From positions 243,028-307,027 of the forward strand of contig NZ_JADR01000006.1 in assembly GCF_000518485.1 (NCBI RefSeq): a stretch of DNA of 64,000 nt, given 5' to 3'. The notes beneath the pieces were generated by a model. The model did no database searches and was not told the origin of the DNA. It saw only the letters and a program-made list of their open reading frames with translations. Position numbers and translations under genes: made by a program. Shown here one piece after another: positions 17,482 through 26,312 of this stretch (position 1 is its first letter; every line of letters begins with the position of its first letter). This DNA comes from Olleya marilimosa CAM030 (GTDB taxonomy: Bacteria > Bacteroidota > Bacteroidia > Flavobacteriales > Flavobacteriaceae).

Positions 17482-19170
17482 TTATTTTCTAAAAAAACTT
17501 GCTTCAAATGTAGTGCTATTTCCTACATTATCTGTTACAATAATTTTTAAATTGTTTTTAGTATCTGTAACGACTTTATCGTTAAAATCGTATGTCAAGG
17601 TTTTCTTTTTATAGTCATACTCCATTAAAATCCATTGTCCATTTAAGGTCGCTCTATAATTGGATATACCTGTGTGTTCGTCGTCAATTTTAACCTTTAA
17701 AAAACGATATTTACTTAACCATTGACCATCTTTAAAGCTTACAGGTGTTATTGTTGGATTAACAGTGTCTCTAGCTAAACAATAGGTGCCTAAATTTTTG
17801 GTTCTAGTAAAAAGGGTATTATCTTTTCTTTGGGTAGAGGAGTAGCTTAAAAAATTATTCCAACCAACTAATCGTGCAATGTAAACTTGTTTTAAATCTT
17901 CAGAATTGTAATGGCTTACATCGTAATTAATAGTAAAATATTTTTTAGAGGCTAAGTTGTTTTCATGCAGTTTTAAAGTATCTCCACTGACTTTAAAGTC
18001 AATAAAAAAATCGTCATAAAAAGTTTCTTTAGGAAATTCTACTTTTATGTTTTGATCTTCTAAAACCATAGCTTCGCTAGATTTTATGTAATAAGGAGAT
18101 GTAAAGTTTGAAGCTACATCATTAGGTTGTTTTTCTACACCTTTTATGTTGATGTCAATATTAGTTTCGTTACCTTCAAAATCTGATATCTTAACTTTAT
18201 AAACGTTTGAAACCGTATCGTAAATTACTAAATATCCATCGTCAATTTTTTCTTTATATAGACTTAACGGGTTATTAGTATCTAAATATAATTTTTGAAG
18301 TCGCTCTTTTTCATCTTTATAATGTTTATAATCTATTAGTCTGTTTAGGTGTTTTGTTTCGTCAAAAGAAAATTTTCTGAAATCAATAGTAAAGTTTTGA
18401 GCTCCATTATAAAAGGTTTCAATCTTATAAACTCCATTCTTATTAGCAGCTAAATCCTGTTGATCAATGGTGTTTATGGCAAAACCTATTTTTCCATAGG
18501 CAGTTAAATCTTCCACTTTATAATCACCATTTTGTTGCGGAATAACGCGTAGTTTTTGTTTTAAATTACTCCCATTGACATGCGATAACTCATTAATTGG
18601 GTAAGCGTATACACTTTTTACAATAGGTTTTTTAGTGTCCTTAACTTTTAAACCAAAAAGTAATGGATTAATTGGTCGTTCTTGGTTGTCTCTAATTTCA
18701 AAATGAAGATGTGGTCCACCAGATCCACCTGTATTTCCGGTATAAGCAAAGACTTCTCCTTTGGTAACGATTAAATCGTTAATGTCCGGAAATAACTCGA
18801 TTTCAAAACTTTCCTTTTCATATTGATGTTTTTTTACATACGCTTCAACCTTGTCTGAAAACCGTTGTAAGTGACCGTGTACTGTGACATATCCATTAGG
18901 GTGAGTAATGTAAATAGCTTTACCATAGCCATAATGTGATATTTTAATTCTGCTAATATAACCGCTAGCAGTTGCATAAACACTTAAGCCTTCTCGCTGT
19001 TTAGTTTTGATATCTAATCCAGAGTGAAAATGATTACTTCTAAGCTCGGCAAATGTACCTGATAGGACCAATTCTATATCTAAAGGAGACCTGAAATAAT
19101 CTTGTGGATAAATGTTTTGTGCATTAGAAAACGTTGTAAAAAAAACGAATAAAAAAAGGATGTGTCGCAT
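17482..19170 (-). CDS. M23/LytM-family peptidoglycan metallopeptidase
   Basis: This 562-residue protein has a signal peptide (ILFLFVFFTTFSNAQ). The N-terminal third is an M23 domain with the zinc motif HSGLD (around residue 50), the beta core YITHPNGYVTVHGHLQ and HLHFEIRD (around residue 152). These supply the HxxxD and HxH ligands, so the enzyme is predicted to be active. The remaining ~400 residues are beta-sandwich-like with many Asp and Lys. The family cleaves peptide cross-bridges in the periplasm. It is the first gene of the leftward unit with the TonB receptor. Confidence 0.88.
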   Translation of the reverse strand: MRHILFLFVFFTTFSNAQNIYPQDYFRSPLDIELVLSGTFAELRSNHFHSGLDIKTKQREGLSVYATASGYISRIKISHYGYGKAIYITHPNGYVTVHGHLQRFSDKVEAYVKKHQYEKESFEIELFPDINDLIVTKGEVFAYTGNTGGSGGPHLHFEIRDNQERPINPLLFGLKVKDTKKPIVKSVYAYPINELSHVNGSNLKQKLRVIPQQNGDYKVEDLTAYGKIGFAINTIDQQDLAANKNGVYKIETFYNGAQNFTIDFRKFSFDETKHLNRLIDYKHYKDEKERLQKLYLDTNNPLSLYKEKIDDGYLVIYDTVSNVYKVKISDFEGNETNIDINIKGVEKQPNDVASNFTSPYYIKSSEAMVLEDQNIKVEFPKETFYDDFFIDFKVSGDTLKLHENNLASKKYFTINYDVSHYNSEDLKQVYIARLVGWNNFLSYSSTQRKDNTLFTRTKNLGTYCLARDTVNPTITPVSFKDGQWLSKYRFLKVKIDDEHTGISNYRATLNGQWILMEYDYKKKTLTYDFNDKVVTDTKNNLKIIVTDNVGNSTTFEASFFRK

Positions 19171-19291
19171 AAAATAATGGTTACTGCTAAAATATAAATA
19201 AGGTTTTAATTACCAAAGTAAAATCAAAGACTAAGCCATATATTTGATAATGAGCTAAATTAAAGCATAATAAAAATTTATGAAAAATTAA

Positions 19292-19321
19292 TTGCAAAGT
19301 GTTAAGGTTTGATTAACTTTG
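19292..19321 (+). promoter_or_regulatory. Bacteroidota-type promoter of the coiled-coil/zapA operon
   Basis: TTG (19292-19294), a 19-base spacer and TAACTTTG (19314-19321) fully match the consensus. The ATG at 19345 follows a ~20-base leader. Confidence 0.7.
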
Positions 19322-19344
19322 TAAGATAAGTATAGTATTAGTTA

Positions 19345-19635
19345 ATGAGTAAGATTGAAACCATTGTTGATGCTCTAGAAAATAAAATTGGCAAAGTCCT
19401 AAAAAGACAGCAAGTTTTAAAACTAGAAAATTTAAGGCTTAAAGAAGCTTTAGAACAATCTCAATCTAAATTAGTTGCTAAGGATTTAGAATTAAAACAT
19501 TGGCAAGAAAAGTATGACACTTTAAAAATGGCTAATACCATACTAGGCAGTGACAACGATAAACGAGAAACAAAGCTCAAAATAAACACATTAATTAGAG
19601 AGATTGACCATTGTATAAGCCAACTTTCTAGTTAA
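19345..19635 (+). CDS. small coiled-coil protein upstream of zapA
   Basis: This 96-residue, almost wholly alpha-helical protein has heptad-like spacing (LENKIGKVLKRQQVLKLEN, LKEALEQSQSKL, LKHWQEKYDTLK). It has no Cys, signal or membrane segment. It sits 15 bases before zapA behind a strong promoter. Size, charge and coiled-coil character recall ZapB, the ZapA partner in gammaproteobacteria, but sequence homology is not claimed; the guilt-by-association role is Z-ring assembly. Confidence 0.75.
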   Translation: MSKIETIVDALENKIGKVLKRQQVLKLENLRLKEALEQSQSKLVAKDLELKHWQEKYDTLKMANTILGSDNDKRETKLKINTLIREIDHCISQLSS

Positions 19636-19650
19636 TAATATATAGTTTTT

Positions 19651-19944
19651 ATGGCAGACACGCTTAAAATAAAGTTATCTATTGCAAATAGAGTCTACCC
19701 ATTAACTATTGCACCTAGTCAAGAAGAAGGACTGCGTTTAGCAGCAAAGAAGATTGAGGCTATGATTACTAAATTTGAGCAAAGCTACTCTGTACGTGAC
19801 AAGCAAGATGTATTAGCTATGTGTGCTTTACAGTTTGCAAGTCAAGTAGAACAGACAGCATTAGATAAAAATCATGTGGAAGAGCATGTTCAGGACAAGT
19901 TAGAGGCTTTAAATGACATGTTACAATCGCATCTTAGTTTATAA
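19651..19944 (+). CDS. zapA: cell division protein ZapA
   Basis: This 97-residue protein has the ZapA layout. A short beta N-terminus (KIKLSIANRVYPLTI) is followed by a helix (EEGLRLAAKKIEAMITKFE) and a C-terminal coiled coil (FASQVEQTALDK onward). ZapA bundles FtsZ filaments in the cytoplasm. It is the second gene of a two-gene unit with the coiled-coil protein and is followed directly by the 6S RNA candidate. Confidence 0.9.
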   Translation: MADTLKIKLSIANRVYPLTIAPSQEEGLRLAAKKIEAMITKFEQSYSVRDKQDVLAMCALQFASQVEQTALDKNHVEEHVQDKLEALNDMLQSHLSL

Positions 19945-19975
19945 TACGTTCTTATAACATAACAATATTAGGTTA

Positions 19976-20160
19976 CTGCCTACATTAATTATTTTTTTGA
20001 TAAACTCAACGTTAATTCTTTAAAAAGGGTGAGTTTTAAGTTGTAAAAGCATGCTGCTAATAGTGATTTATCACTGTTTGGGCAGACCCTTGATCAGCTT
20101 GTTAACCCTAAACTTGTTTTTAAGGAGTTTATACAAAACTAAATTAGTGTAGGCTTTTTT
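19976..20160 (+). ncRNA. ssrS: candidate 6S RNA (flavobacterial type)
   Basis: This ~185-base intergenic segment folds by eye into a long interrupted rod. GCCTACATT (19978) pairs with AGTGTAGGC (20146) over 9 bp with one G-U. TTTTG-TAAACTC (near 19995) pairs with GAGTTTA-CAAAA (near 20125), 12 bp with a bulge. CTTTAAAAA pairs with TTTTTAAGG (9 bp), and GGGT pairs with ACCC. A central open region leads to a terminal hairpin (CTGC...AGTGA-TTTA-TCACT...GCAG). A T-run follows the closing stem. The size, closed rod with central bubble and location next to zapA all fit 6S RNA, which binds RNA polymerase holoenzyme. I cannot run Rfam, so the family name is inferred. Confidence 0.75.
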
Positions 20161-20181
20161 TATATATATAAACAATCAAAA

Positions 20182-21753
20182 ATGGATAATACAATTTTAA
20201 TTATAGCAGGTATTGCTATTGGAGCCATAATAGGTTTTGTAATAGCTAAAGTGCTAGAAAAAAACAACGCCTCTAAACTTATTAAAGGCGCAAAAAAATC
20301 TGCTGCAAGCATATTAAAAGAAGCAAATGTAGAAGGAGAAGGCATTAAAAAAGATAAAATACTTCAGGCAAAAGAAAAGTTTTTAGAGTTAAAAGCAGAG
20401 CACGAAAAGGTGATTTTATCTCGTGACAAAAAAATGGCTGATACAGAAAAGCGTATCAGAGATAAAGAGTCTCAGGTATCTAGCGAGTTGTCTAAAAATA
20501 AAAAGCTAAATTCTGACATAGAAGAAAAAGTAAATGATTACAATCATAGACTTGATGTTTTAGAAAAGAAACAAGAAGAGTTAGATAGATTGCATAAAAG
20601 TCAAGTAGAGCAATTAGAAGTTATCTCTAGTTTATCTGCAGAAGAAGCTAAATCACAATTAGTAGAATCTTTAAAAGGTGAAGCTAAAAGTGAAGCCATG
20701 TCTTATATCCAAGATAAAATGGAAGAAGCTAAGTTAACCGCTCAGCAAGACGCTAAAAAAATTATTATCAACACTATACAACGTATTGGAACAGAAGAAG
20801 CAGTAGACAACTGTGTGTCTGTATTTAATATTGAAAGTGATGATGTTAAAGGACGTATTATTGGTCGTGAAGGACGTAATATTCGTGCAATAGAAGCAGC
20901 AACAGGAGTAGAGATAATTGTAGATGATACACCAGAAGCAATTATTTTATCATGTTTTGATTCGGTTAGAAGAGAAGTAGCACGTTTATCATTACACAAG
21001 TTAGTAACAGATGGTCGTATACATCCAGCACGTATTGAAGAGGTTGTTCAAAAAACAACGAAGCAAATAGAACAAGAAATTATTGAAGTAGGTAAACGTA
21101 CAGTTATCGATTTAGGAATACACGGATTACATCCAGAATTAATTAAAATGGTAGGTCGTATGAAGTATCGTTCATCTTACGGTCAAAACCTATTACAACA
21201 CTCGCGTGAAGTAGCTAAACTATGTGGTGTAATGGCTGCAGAGTTAGGTTTAAATCCTAAGTTAGCTAAACGTGCAGGATTATTACACGATATTGGTAAA
21301 GTACCAGATGCGGAAGCAGATATGGAAACACCACACGCTATTTTAGGGATGCAATGGGCTGAAAAGTATGGCGAAAAAGAAGAAGTATGTAATGCTATTG
21401 GAGCGCATCACGATGAAATAGAAATGAAATCATTATTATCTCCTATAATCCAAGTTTGTGATGCAATATCAGGAGCAAGACCGGGAGCTAGACGTCAAGT
21501 GTTAGATAGTTACATCCAACGTTTAAAAGATTTAGAAGAAATAGCATTTGGGTTTAATGGTGTTAAAAAAGCATATGCTATCCAAGCTGGTAGAGAGCTA
21601 CGTGTTATTGTAGAAAGCGAGAAAGTAAGCGATCAAAATGCAGCAGATTTATCATTTAGCATTTCGCAAAAAATACAAACTGATATGACTTATCCAGGTC
21701 AAGTTAAAGTTACAGTAATTAGAGAAACTAGAGCAGTTAATATCGCTAAGTAG
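20182..21753 (+). CDS. rny: ribonuclease Y
   Basis: This 523-residue protein has an N-terminal membrane anchor ([18 protein letters not shown]), then a long Lys/Glu coiled coil (about 30-170). A KH domain with [20 protein letters not shown] (about 212-235) and an HD domain with LLHDIGK (His369, Asp370) complete the RNase Y architecture, and the length is usual. It initiates mRNA decay at the membrane. The gene lies just after the 6S RNA candidate and ends at a shared terminator. Confidence 0.95.
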   Translation: MDNTILIIAGIAIGAIIGFVIAKVLEKNNASKLIKGAKKSAASILKEANVEGEGIKKDKILQAKEKFLELKAEHEKVILSRDKKMADTEKRIRDKESQVSSELSKNKKLNSDIEEKVNDYNHRLDVLEKKQEELDRLHKSQVEQLEVISSLSAEEAKSQLVESLKGEAKSEAMSYIQDKMEEAKLTAQQDAKKIIINTIQRIGTEEAVDNCVSVFNIESDDVKGRIIGREGRNIRAIEAATGVEIIVDDTPEAIILSCFDSVRREVARLSLHKLVTDGRIHPARIEEVVQKTTKQIEQEIIEVGKRTVIDLGIHGLHPELIKMVGRMKYRSSYGQNLLQHSREVAKLCGVMAAELGLNPKLAKRAGLLHDIGKVPDAEADMETPHAILGMQWAEKYGEKEEVCNAIGAHHDEIEMKSLLSPIIQVCDAISGARPGARRQVLDSYIQRLKDLEEIAFGFNGVKKAYAIQAGRELRVIVESEKVSDQNAADLSFSISQKIQTDMTYPGQVKVTVIRETRAVNIAK

Positions 21754-21770
21754 TTTTGGTATAAATTTTA

Positions 21771-21803
21771 AAAAAAATCCAGCTTATAGCTGGATTTTTT
21801 TTT
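21771..21803. terminator. bidirectional terminator overlapping the end of the convergent histidine kinase gene
   Basis: The stem ATCCAGC/GCTGGAT with a 5-base loop is flanked by A-run and T-run. The right arm and T-run encode the last residues (KKIQL) and stop of the convergent kinase gene, so coding and terminator functions share bases. Confidence 0.85.
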
Positions 21804-22923
21804 GCTTTGGTATTGTTATATTAAATGTTGTACCAACTTCTTTTATGCTTTCTATTCCTATTGTACCTCCAAAAGCTTCTAACTGGCTTTTAATTAAATA
21901 TAAGCCTACACCTTCAGCATCTTTATTGTTATGAAACGTTTTATATAATCCAAAAACGTCATTACCGTATTTATCTAGATCTAACCCCAAACCATTGTCA
22001 GTAATAATTAACTCTAAATTGTCTTTTGTGCAATTAGAAGATATTGTTATTTCTGGATTACGATCAGGATGTTTATACTTAATGGCATTAGTAATTAAAT
22101 TGTGCATAATACTTTGAAAGTATGAGGAGCTAAAACAAATATGGCAATCATGCTCTACATTATTATACAGTATAGTGCTACTTTCTGCGATTAGATATGA
22201 TAAATCGTTTATTGCTAAATTAACCTCGCGACCAACGGATATAACACTACCCTTAATATGCTTTTTAGATTGAACACTTACAATCTGACGTAGATTAAGT
22301 AAAGTTTTAGATAACGCTTTAGAAACAGTTCTTAAATGTCTAAACATTTCTTGTTTTTCAGCTTCAGAGTCTGCTTCGTCATGAAAAGTAATAATGCTTT
22401 CAAAATTGCTAGCGTATTCTTTTAAGTTATGAGATACAATATGCGCAAAACTTTGAAGTCTATTATTTTGTACAGTTATTAAATCTATAGATTTTTTTAA
22501 GGAGCGTTCCGTTTCTTTTTGTTTGGTTATGTCAGTATGTGTGCCAATTATTCTAATAGGTTTACCATGATCATTATACTCGATAATTTTACCTTTATCT
22601 AAAATCCATCTATAAGTATTGTCTTTATGTAATACTCTATGGACATTAATATATTCTGGATTATCACCATTAATATGATTGTTAAAGTCCTCGTAATAGT
22701 CATCAATGTCATCAGGATGTACTCTATTATCCCATTCTGAAGCATCAGAACTTATTTCGTCTTCATCAAAACCAATAATTTGCTTAGATTCTTTGGAATA
22801 AAACACTTGATTTGTTTTAGAATCCCAATCCCAAAGCCCTATTCCTGAGTTTTGTAAAGCAAATTTCCATTTCAACTCTTCAAAAGATGAATCATCATTT
22901 TTAGTAATATTATTAATCTTCAT
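21784..22923 (-). CDS. soluble PAS-domain sensor histidine kinase
   Basis: This 379-residue kinase has no membrane segment. A PAS fold with its PAC end (IGLWDWDSKTNQVFYSK to RIIGTHTDITK, residues ~26-135) is followed by a dimerisation helix with a likely phosphoacceptor at His165 in SHNLKEYASN, which lacks the usual His-x-x-x-Pro. A HATPase domain follows with the N-box NAIKYKH, G1 box DNGLGLD and G2 box GVGLYLIKSQ. It is a close paralog of the next kinase gene upstream, and no response regulator lies nearby. The signal and partner are unknown. Confidence 0.87.
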   Translation of the reverse strand: MKINNITKNDDSSFEELKWKFALQNSGIGLWDWDSKTNQVFYSKESKQIIGFDEDEISSDASEWDNRVHPDDIDDYYEDFNNHINGDNPEYINVHRVLHKDNTYRWILDKGKIIEYNDHGKPIRIIGTHTDITKQKETERSLKKSIDLITVQNNRLQSFAHIVSHNLKEYASNFESIITFHDEADSEAEKQEMFRHLRTVSKALSKTLLNLRQIVSVQSKKHIKGSVISVGREVNLAINDLSYLIAESSTILYNNVEHDCHICFSSSYFQSIMHNLITNAIKYKHPDRNPEITISSNCTKDNLELIITDNGLGLDLDKYGNDVFGLYKTFHNNKDAEGVGLYLIKSQLEAFGGTIGIESIKEVGTTFNITIPKQKKIQL

Positions 22924-23002
22924 TGTAAGATATTATTTGGAGTGCAAACAAATATCTAAATTTATGATTGATTATAAGTTAGGAAGATTAAAAAAATAAA
23001 AC

Positions 23003-23082
23003 TATCGATAAAGTGTTTTAAAACACGTTAAAATGCATTTTTTATCGATTAAAAACATGTTAAAAAGCATTTTTTATTGAAA
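23003..23082. repeat. intergenic repeat element, copy A (two tandem 32-base units plus palindrome)
   Basis: Between the two kinase genes are a perfect palindrome GTGTTTTAAAACAC (23013-23026) and two tandem units, GTTAAAATGCATTTTTTATC at 23027 and GTTAAAAAGCATTTTTTATT at 23059, spaced 32 bases apart. The same motif recurs near 59118-59186. Its function is unknown; part of it may be a terminator or binding site for the upstream kinase transcript. Confidence 0.6.
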
Positions 23083-23086
23083 TAAT

Positions 23087-24223
23087 TTATGAAGTAGGAA
23101 TTGTTAATGTGAAAGTTGTTCCAACATTTACAGTGCTTTCTAAAGATATAGTACCTCCAAAAGCTTCAATTTGGTTTTTAACTAAGTATAGTCCAACACC
23201 TTCTGAATCATGATTTTTATGAAACGTTTTATATAATCCAAAGATATCTTTTCCAAACTTTTCTAAATCTATACCACAACCATTATCTACGATTTTAATT
23301 TCTACGTTATTATTAGCGCAAGTACTTACTATATGTATTTCTGGATCGCGATTGGGATGTTTGTATTTAATTGCATTTAAAACTAAATTTTGTATAATAC
23401 TTTGAAAATATGAGGTATTAAAAAATAGATAGCAATCTTGTTGAGTATTATTATGTATTACTGCGTTATTCTCTGATGTATAGTAATCTAAATCATCTAA
23501 AATACGTTGTATTTCTTTTGAAATAAATAATTTATCAGTCGATGTTTTTTGTTTGGATTGTACTGTCACAATCTCATTTAAATTATTAATCGTATTGGAT
23601 AGGGATTTAGATAGTTTGATTAGATAATCCATCATTTGGTCCTTTTCCGAGATAGTCTGTGCTTCTTGATAAAATTCTAACAAGCTTTCAAAGTTGCCTG
23701 CATGTTGTTTTAAATTATGCGTAACTATATGAGCAAAATTTTGCAATTTGCTATTTTGTTTTACTACTAAGTCTAGCGTTTGCTGTACTTTAAATTCGTT
23801 CTGTGCATATTCAGTAATGTCTACATGTGTGCCTATAAATCTAGAAGGTTCTCCAAATTTATTTTTTTCAATAATTTTTCCTCTATCTAAAACCCATCTA
23901 TAAGAGCCATCTTTGTGTCTTACCCTATGTTTGTTTTCATAGACTGGTTTATATCCTTTAACGTGATCTTGAAAATCTTGAAAGTACTTTTCTTTATCAT
24001 CAGGATGCACTCTGTCATTCCAATCATTTATATTTTTACCAAAAGACGAATCATCTTCAAAGCCTATAATTGCTCTGGATGGTTTGGAGAAAAATACTTG
24101 GTTGTTTGCTGCGCAAAAATCCCAAATACCAACTTTGGATATCTCTAAGGGAAGTTCCCAATTCTCGATATTAACTTGAGAACTATTTTGATTTATTCGA
24201 ATACCTTTAAATAACTCTGACAT
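23087..24223 (-). CDS. soluble PAS-domain sensor histidine kinase (paralog)
   Basis: This 378-residue paralog of the downstream kinase has the same domain order. A PAS/PAC sensor (VGIWDFCAANNQVFFSK to RFIGTHVDITEY) is followed by phosphoacceptor His169 in THNLKQHAGN, the N-box LNAIKYKHPNRDPEI, the G1 box DNGCGIDL and the G2 box GVGLYLVKNQIEAFGGT. The two proteins align end to end, indicating tandem gene duplication. There are no transmembrane segments, so it probably senses an intracellular signal or a bound cofactor. A 163-base spacer with repeats separates the two genes. No response regulator is adjacent. Confidence 0.87.
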   Translation of the reverse strand: MSELFKGIRINQNSSQVNIENWELPLEISKVGIWDFCAANNQVFFSKPSRAIIGFEDDSSFGKNINDWNDRVHPDDKEKYFQDFQDHVKGYKPVYENKHRVRHKDGSYRWVLDRGKIIEKNKFGEPSRFIGTHVDITEYAQNEFKVQQTLDLVVKQNSKLQNFAHIVTHNLKQHAGNFESLLEFYQEAQTISEKDQMMDYLIKLSKSLSNTINNLNEIVTVQSKQKTSTDKLFISKEIQRILDDLDYYTSENNAVIHNNTQQDCYLFFNTSYFQSIIQNLVLNAIKYKHPNRDPEIHIVSTCANNNVEIKIVDNGCGIDLEKFGKDIFGLYKTFHKNHDSEGVGLYLVKNQIEAFGGTISLESTVNVGTTFTLTIPTS

Positions 24224-24337
24224 AATGTAGTGTTTTTAAGCAAGTTAGTTTTTAGGGATTCAGTTAATATTTACATATCAACTAAACAAATATATAGTAA
24301 ATTGACGATAAGAAACAAATTTATGGGATAAAAAGCG

Positions 24338-25234
24338 TTATTTTCTTGGGTGAAAATTATTTATAACAGTTGTTAAATGCGATCTATCTAAATGTGTATA
24401 AATTTCGGTGGTAGTTATACTTTCGTGTCCTAACATTAATTGGATTGCTCTTAAATCGGCTCCATTTTCAAGTAAATGGGTTGCAAAGGAATGTCTAAAT
24501 GTATGCGGAGAAATAGTTTTGTCTAGCTTAATTTTTGTTGCAAGATCTTTTATTATTGTAAAGATCATGGCTCTAGTTAACTGTTTTCCTCTTCTATTTA
24601 AAAATAAAATATCTTGATGCTCTGGATGGATTTTTATATGATTTCTAATTTCGTTTTTATAAATTAAAACATATTTTTGAGTGTCTTCTAGTATGGGAAC
24701 AAATCTTTGTTTGTCACCTTTACCTGTAATTTTTAAAAACCCTTCTTCAAAAAATAAATCCGATAGTTTTAAATTAGTTAGTTCGCTAACACGTAAACCA
24801 CAGCTATATAAGACCTCTAATATAGCTTTATTGCGTTGACCTTGCGGATGTGTTAAATCAATTGCACTTATTAGATTATTAATATCATTTTCGCTTAAAG
24901 TATCAGGTAATTTACGTCCAATTCTTGGCGAGTCTATGGTGTCTAAGGGGTTGTCTTTTCTGTAATCTTCAAAAATTAAATAATTAAAAAAGCCTTTTAA
25001 ACCAGAAATAAGTCTTGATTGGGATCTAGGATTTAAATTTTTGGCAGCCTCATAGATAAAGGCTTTTATAATAACATTATCTATAGTAATAGGTGAGTGG
25101 TTTAGTTTATTTGTCTCTAAATAAGTAATTAGTTTTTTGACATCTAATAAATAACTACTAACAGAATTAACAGAAAGTCCTCTTTCTATTTTTAAATACA
25201 TGGAATAATCCTCTAATGCTTGGTGCCATTTCAT
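24338..25234 (-). CDS. xerD: site-specific tyrosine recombinase XerD-like
   Basis: This 298-residue tyrosine recombinase has an N-terminal SAM-like DNA-binding domain (residues ~1-90). All catalytic residues are visible: Arg148 (GLRVSEL), Lys172 (GKGDKQR), His244 and Arg247 (HTFRHSFATH), His270 (LGHESI) and the nucleophile Tyr279 (EIYTH). The length is typical for XerC/XerD, which resolve chromosome dimers at dif with FtsK. The divergent neighbour region toward aroQ matches the common flavobacterial xerD-aroQ arrangement, here with an outer-membrane protein gene inserted between them. Confidence 0.9.
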   Translation of the reverse strand: MKWHQALEDYSMYLKIERGLSVNSVSSYLLDVKKLITYLETNKLNHSPITIDNVIIKAFIYEAAKNLNPRSQSRLISGLKGFFNYLIFEDYRKDNPLDTIDSPRIGRKLPDTLSENDINNLISAIDLTHPQGQRNKAILEVLYSCGLRVSELTNLKLSDLFFEEGFLKITGKGDKQRFVPILEDTQKYVLIYKNEIRNHIKIHPEHQDILFLNRRGKQLTRAMIFTIIKDLATKIKLDKTISPHTFRHSFATHLLENGADLRAIQLMLGHESITTTEIYTHLDRSHLTTVINNFHPRK

Positions 25235-25602
25235 AATGGTTTAAAGGTATTAATTTATTAATCATGCGCTATAAAAATATTATTTTATTGTAAATGACTG
25301 ATTATTAAATATTAATAATTAGCGACTAATAATATTGTTTATAAAATTGTTAATAAAGTGATTTTAATGCTGTAATATGGCGTATTTATTTAACAATAAT
25401 TAGCTTTTTTTATTAGGCTAATCTTTTTGTTAGCAAGGCTTAAGGCGAGTTTTATCAAAATAAAACGTTAAATTTTATTTTTAATGATTTGATTTATAAA
25501 TAGTTGTTAATAACCCTATTTCTTTTATGTTATTTTTCTTGTTTAAACTCTTAATTGCTCCTAATTTTGTCTCCTCAAATAATTTAAAATTTAAATTTAA
25601 TT
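25235..25602. other. 368-base divergent intergenic region between xerD and the outer-membrane protein gene
   Basis: This is AT-rich sequence with no ORF or tRNA. Apart from the OMP promoter at its right end I see no strong hairpin or repeat. Confidence 0.6.
25539..25569 (+). promoter_or_regulatory. strong Bacteroidota-type promoter of the outer-membrane protein gene
   Basis: TTG (25539-25541), a 20-base spacer and TAATTTTG (25562-25569) fully match the consensus. An A-rich ~28-base leader precedes the ATG. Confidence 0.7.
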
Positions 25603-26232
25603 ATGAAAAAATTATTATTTACAGCTGCAATCGCAGTATTAGGATTTACAAGTGTTAACGCACAAGAAGAAATGACAACTGGTGGTTTTGCTAACGGAGA
25701 CGTTTTCGTTTCTGGAGCTGTAGGTTTTGGAACTAGTTCTCAAGGAGATTTTAAAGAAAATCAATTTGAAATTTCACCTAAAGTTGGATTTTTTGTAAGT
25801 GATAACATCGCTGTTGGTGCTTCAGTAGGTTATACTTCTTTTACTGAAGAAGGACCAGCTTTTGATCCAACATCTTTAGAAACAGTAACTGCTGAAGACA
25901 AACTATCTGCATTAAGTGCTGGTGTTTTTGGTCGTTATTACACAACTCCTTCTAGTCAATTTTCTTTCTTCGGAGAGTTATCTGCAAACTTTGTAGCTAC
26001 TAAATTTGACGAAGCTTTTGTTGAAGCAGATCAAAAAGCTGATGGCTTAAACTTTGGATTTACTCCAGGTGTTAGCTATTTTGTATCTAACTGTATCGCA
26101 TTAGAAGCTTCAGTTGGTGTTTTAAACTACAGTACTAATAAAGCTGATGCAGAAGGTGCAGAAGCAAGAAACGATTTCAATATCGGATTAGACTTAAGTG
26201 ATATCAACTTTGGTATCGTTTACAAATTCTAA
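25603..26232 (+). CDS. outer-membrane beta-barrel protein
   Basis: This 209-residue protein has a clear signal peptide (LLFTAAIAVLGFTSVNAQ) and a series of amphipathic strands (GDVFVSGAVGFGTSS, ISPKVGFFVSDNIAVGASVG, FGRYYTTP), ending in a C-terminal aromatic (FGIVYKF) as needed for barrel assembly. It fits the OmpW/OprF-like small eight-strand barrels common in Bacteroidota. Codon use is uniform and the promoter and terminator are both strong, which suggests high expression. No specific transport role can be assigned. Confidence 0.85.
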   Translation: MKKLLFTAAIAVLGFTSVNAQEEMTTGGFANGDVFVSGAVGFGTSSQGDFKENQFEISPKVGFFVSDNIAVGASVGYTSFTEEGPAFDPTSLETVTAEDKLSALSAGVFGRYYTTPSSQFSFFGELSANFVATKFDEAFVEADQKADGLNFGFTPGVSYFVSNCIALEASVGVLNYSTNKADAEGAEARNDFNIGLDLSDINFGIVYKF

Positions 26233-26257
26233 GTTTTTTAAACTTTATTATAAAAAG

Positions 26258-26285
26258 ACCGAAGCTTAATCGCTTCGGTTTTTTT
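26258..26285 (+). terminator. terminator of the outer-membrane protein gene
   Basis: An 8-bp GC-rich stem (ACCGAAGC / GCTTCGGT) with a short loop is followed by a T-run. Confidence 0.88.
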
Positions 26286-26312
26286 ATGCCATAACTTTTG
26301 TATTTTTACCTT

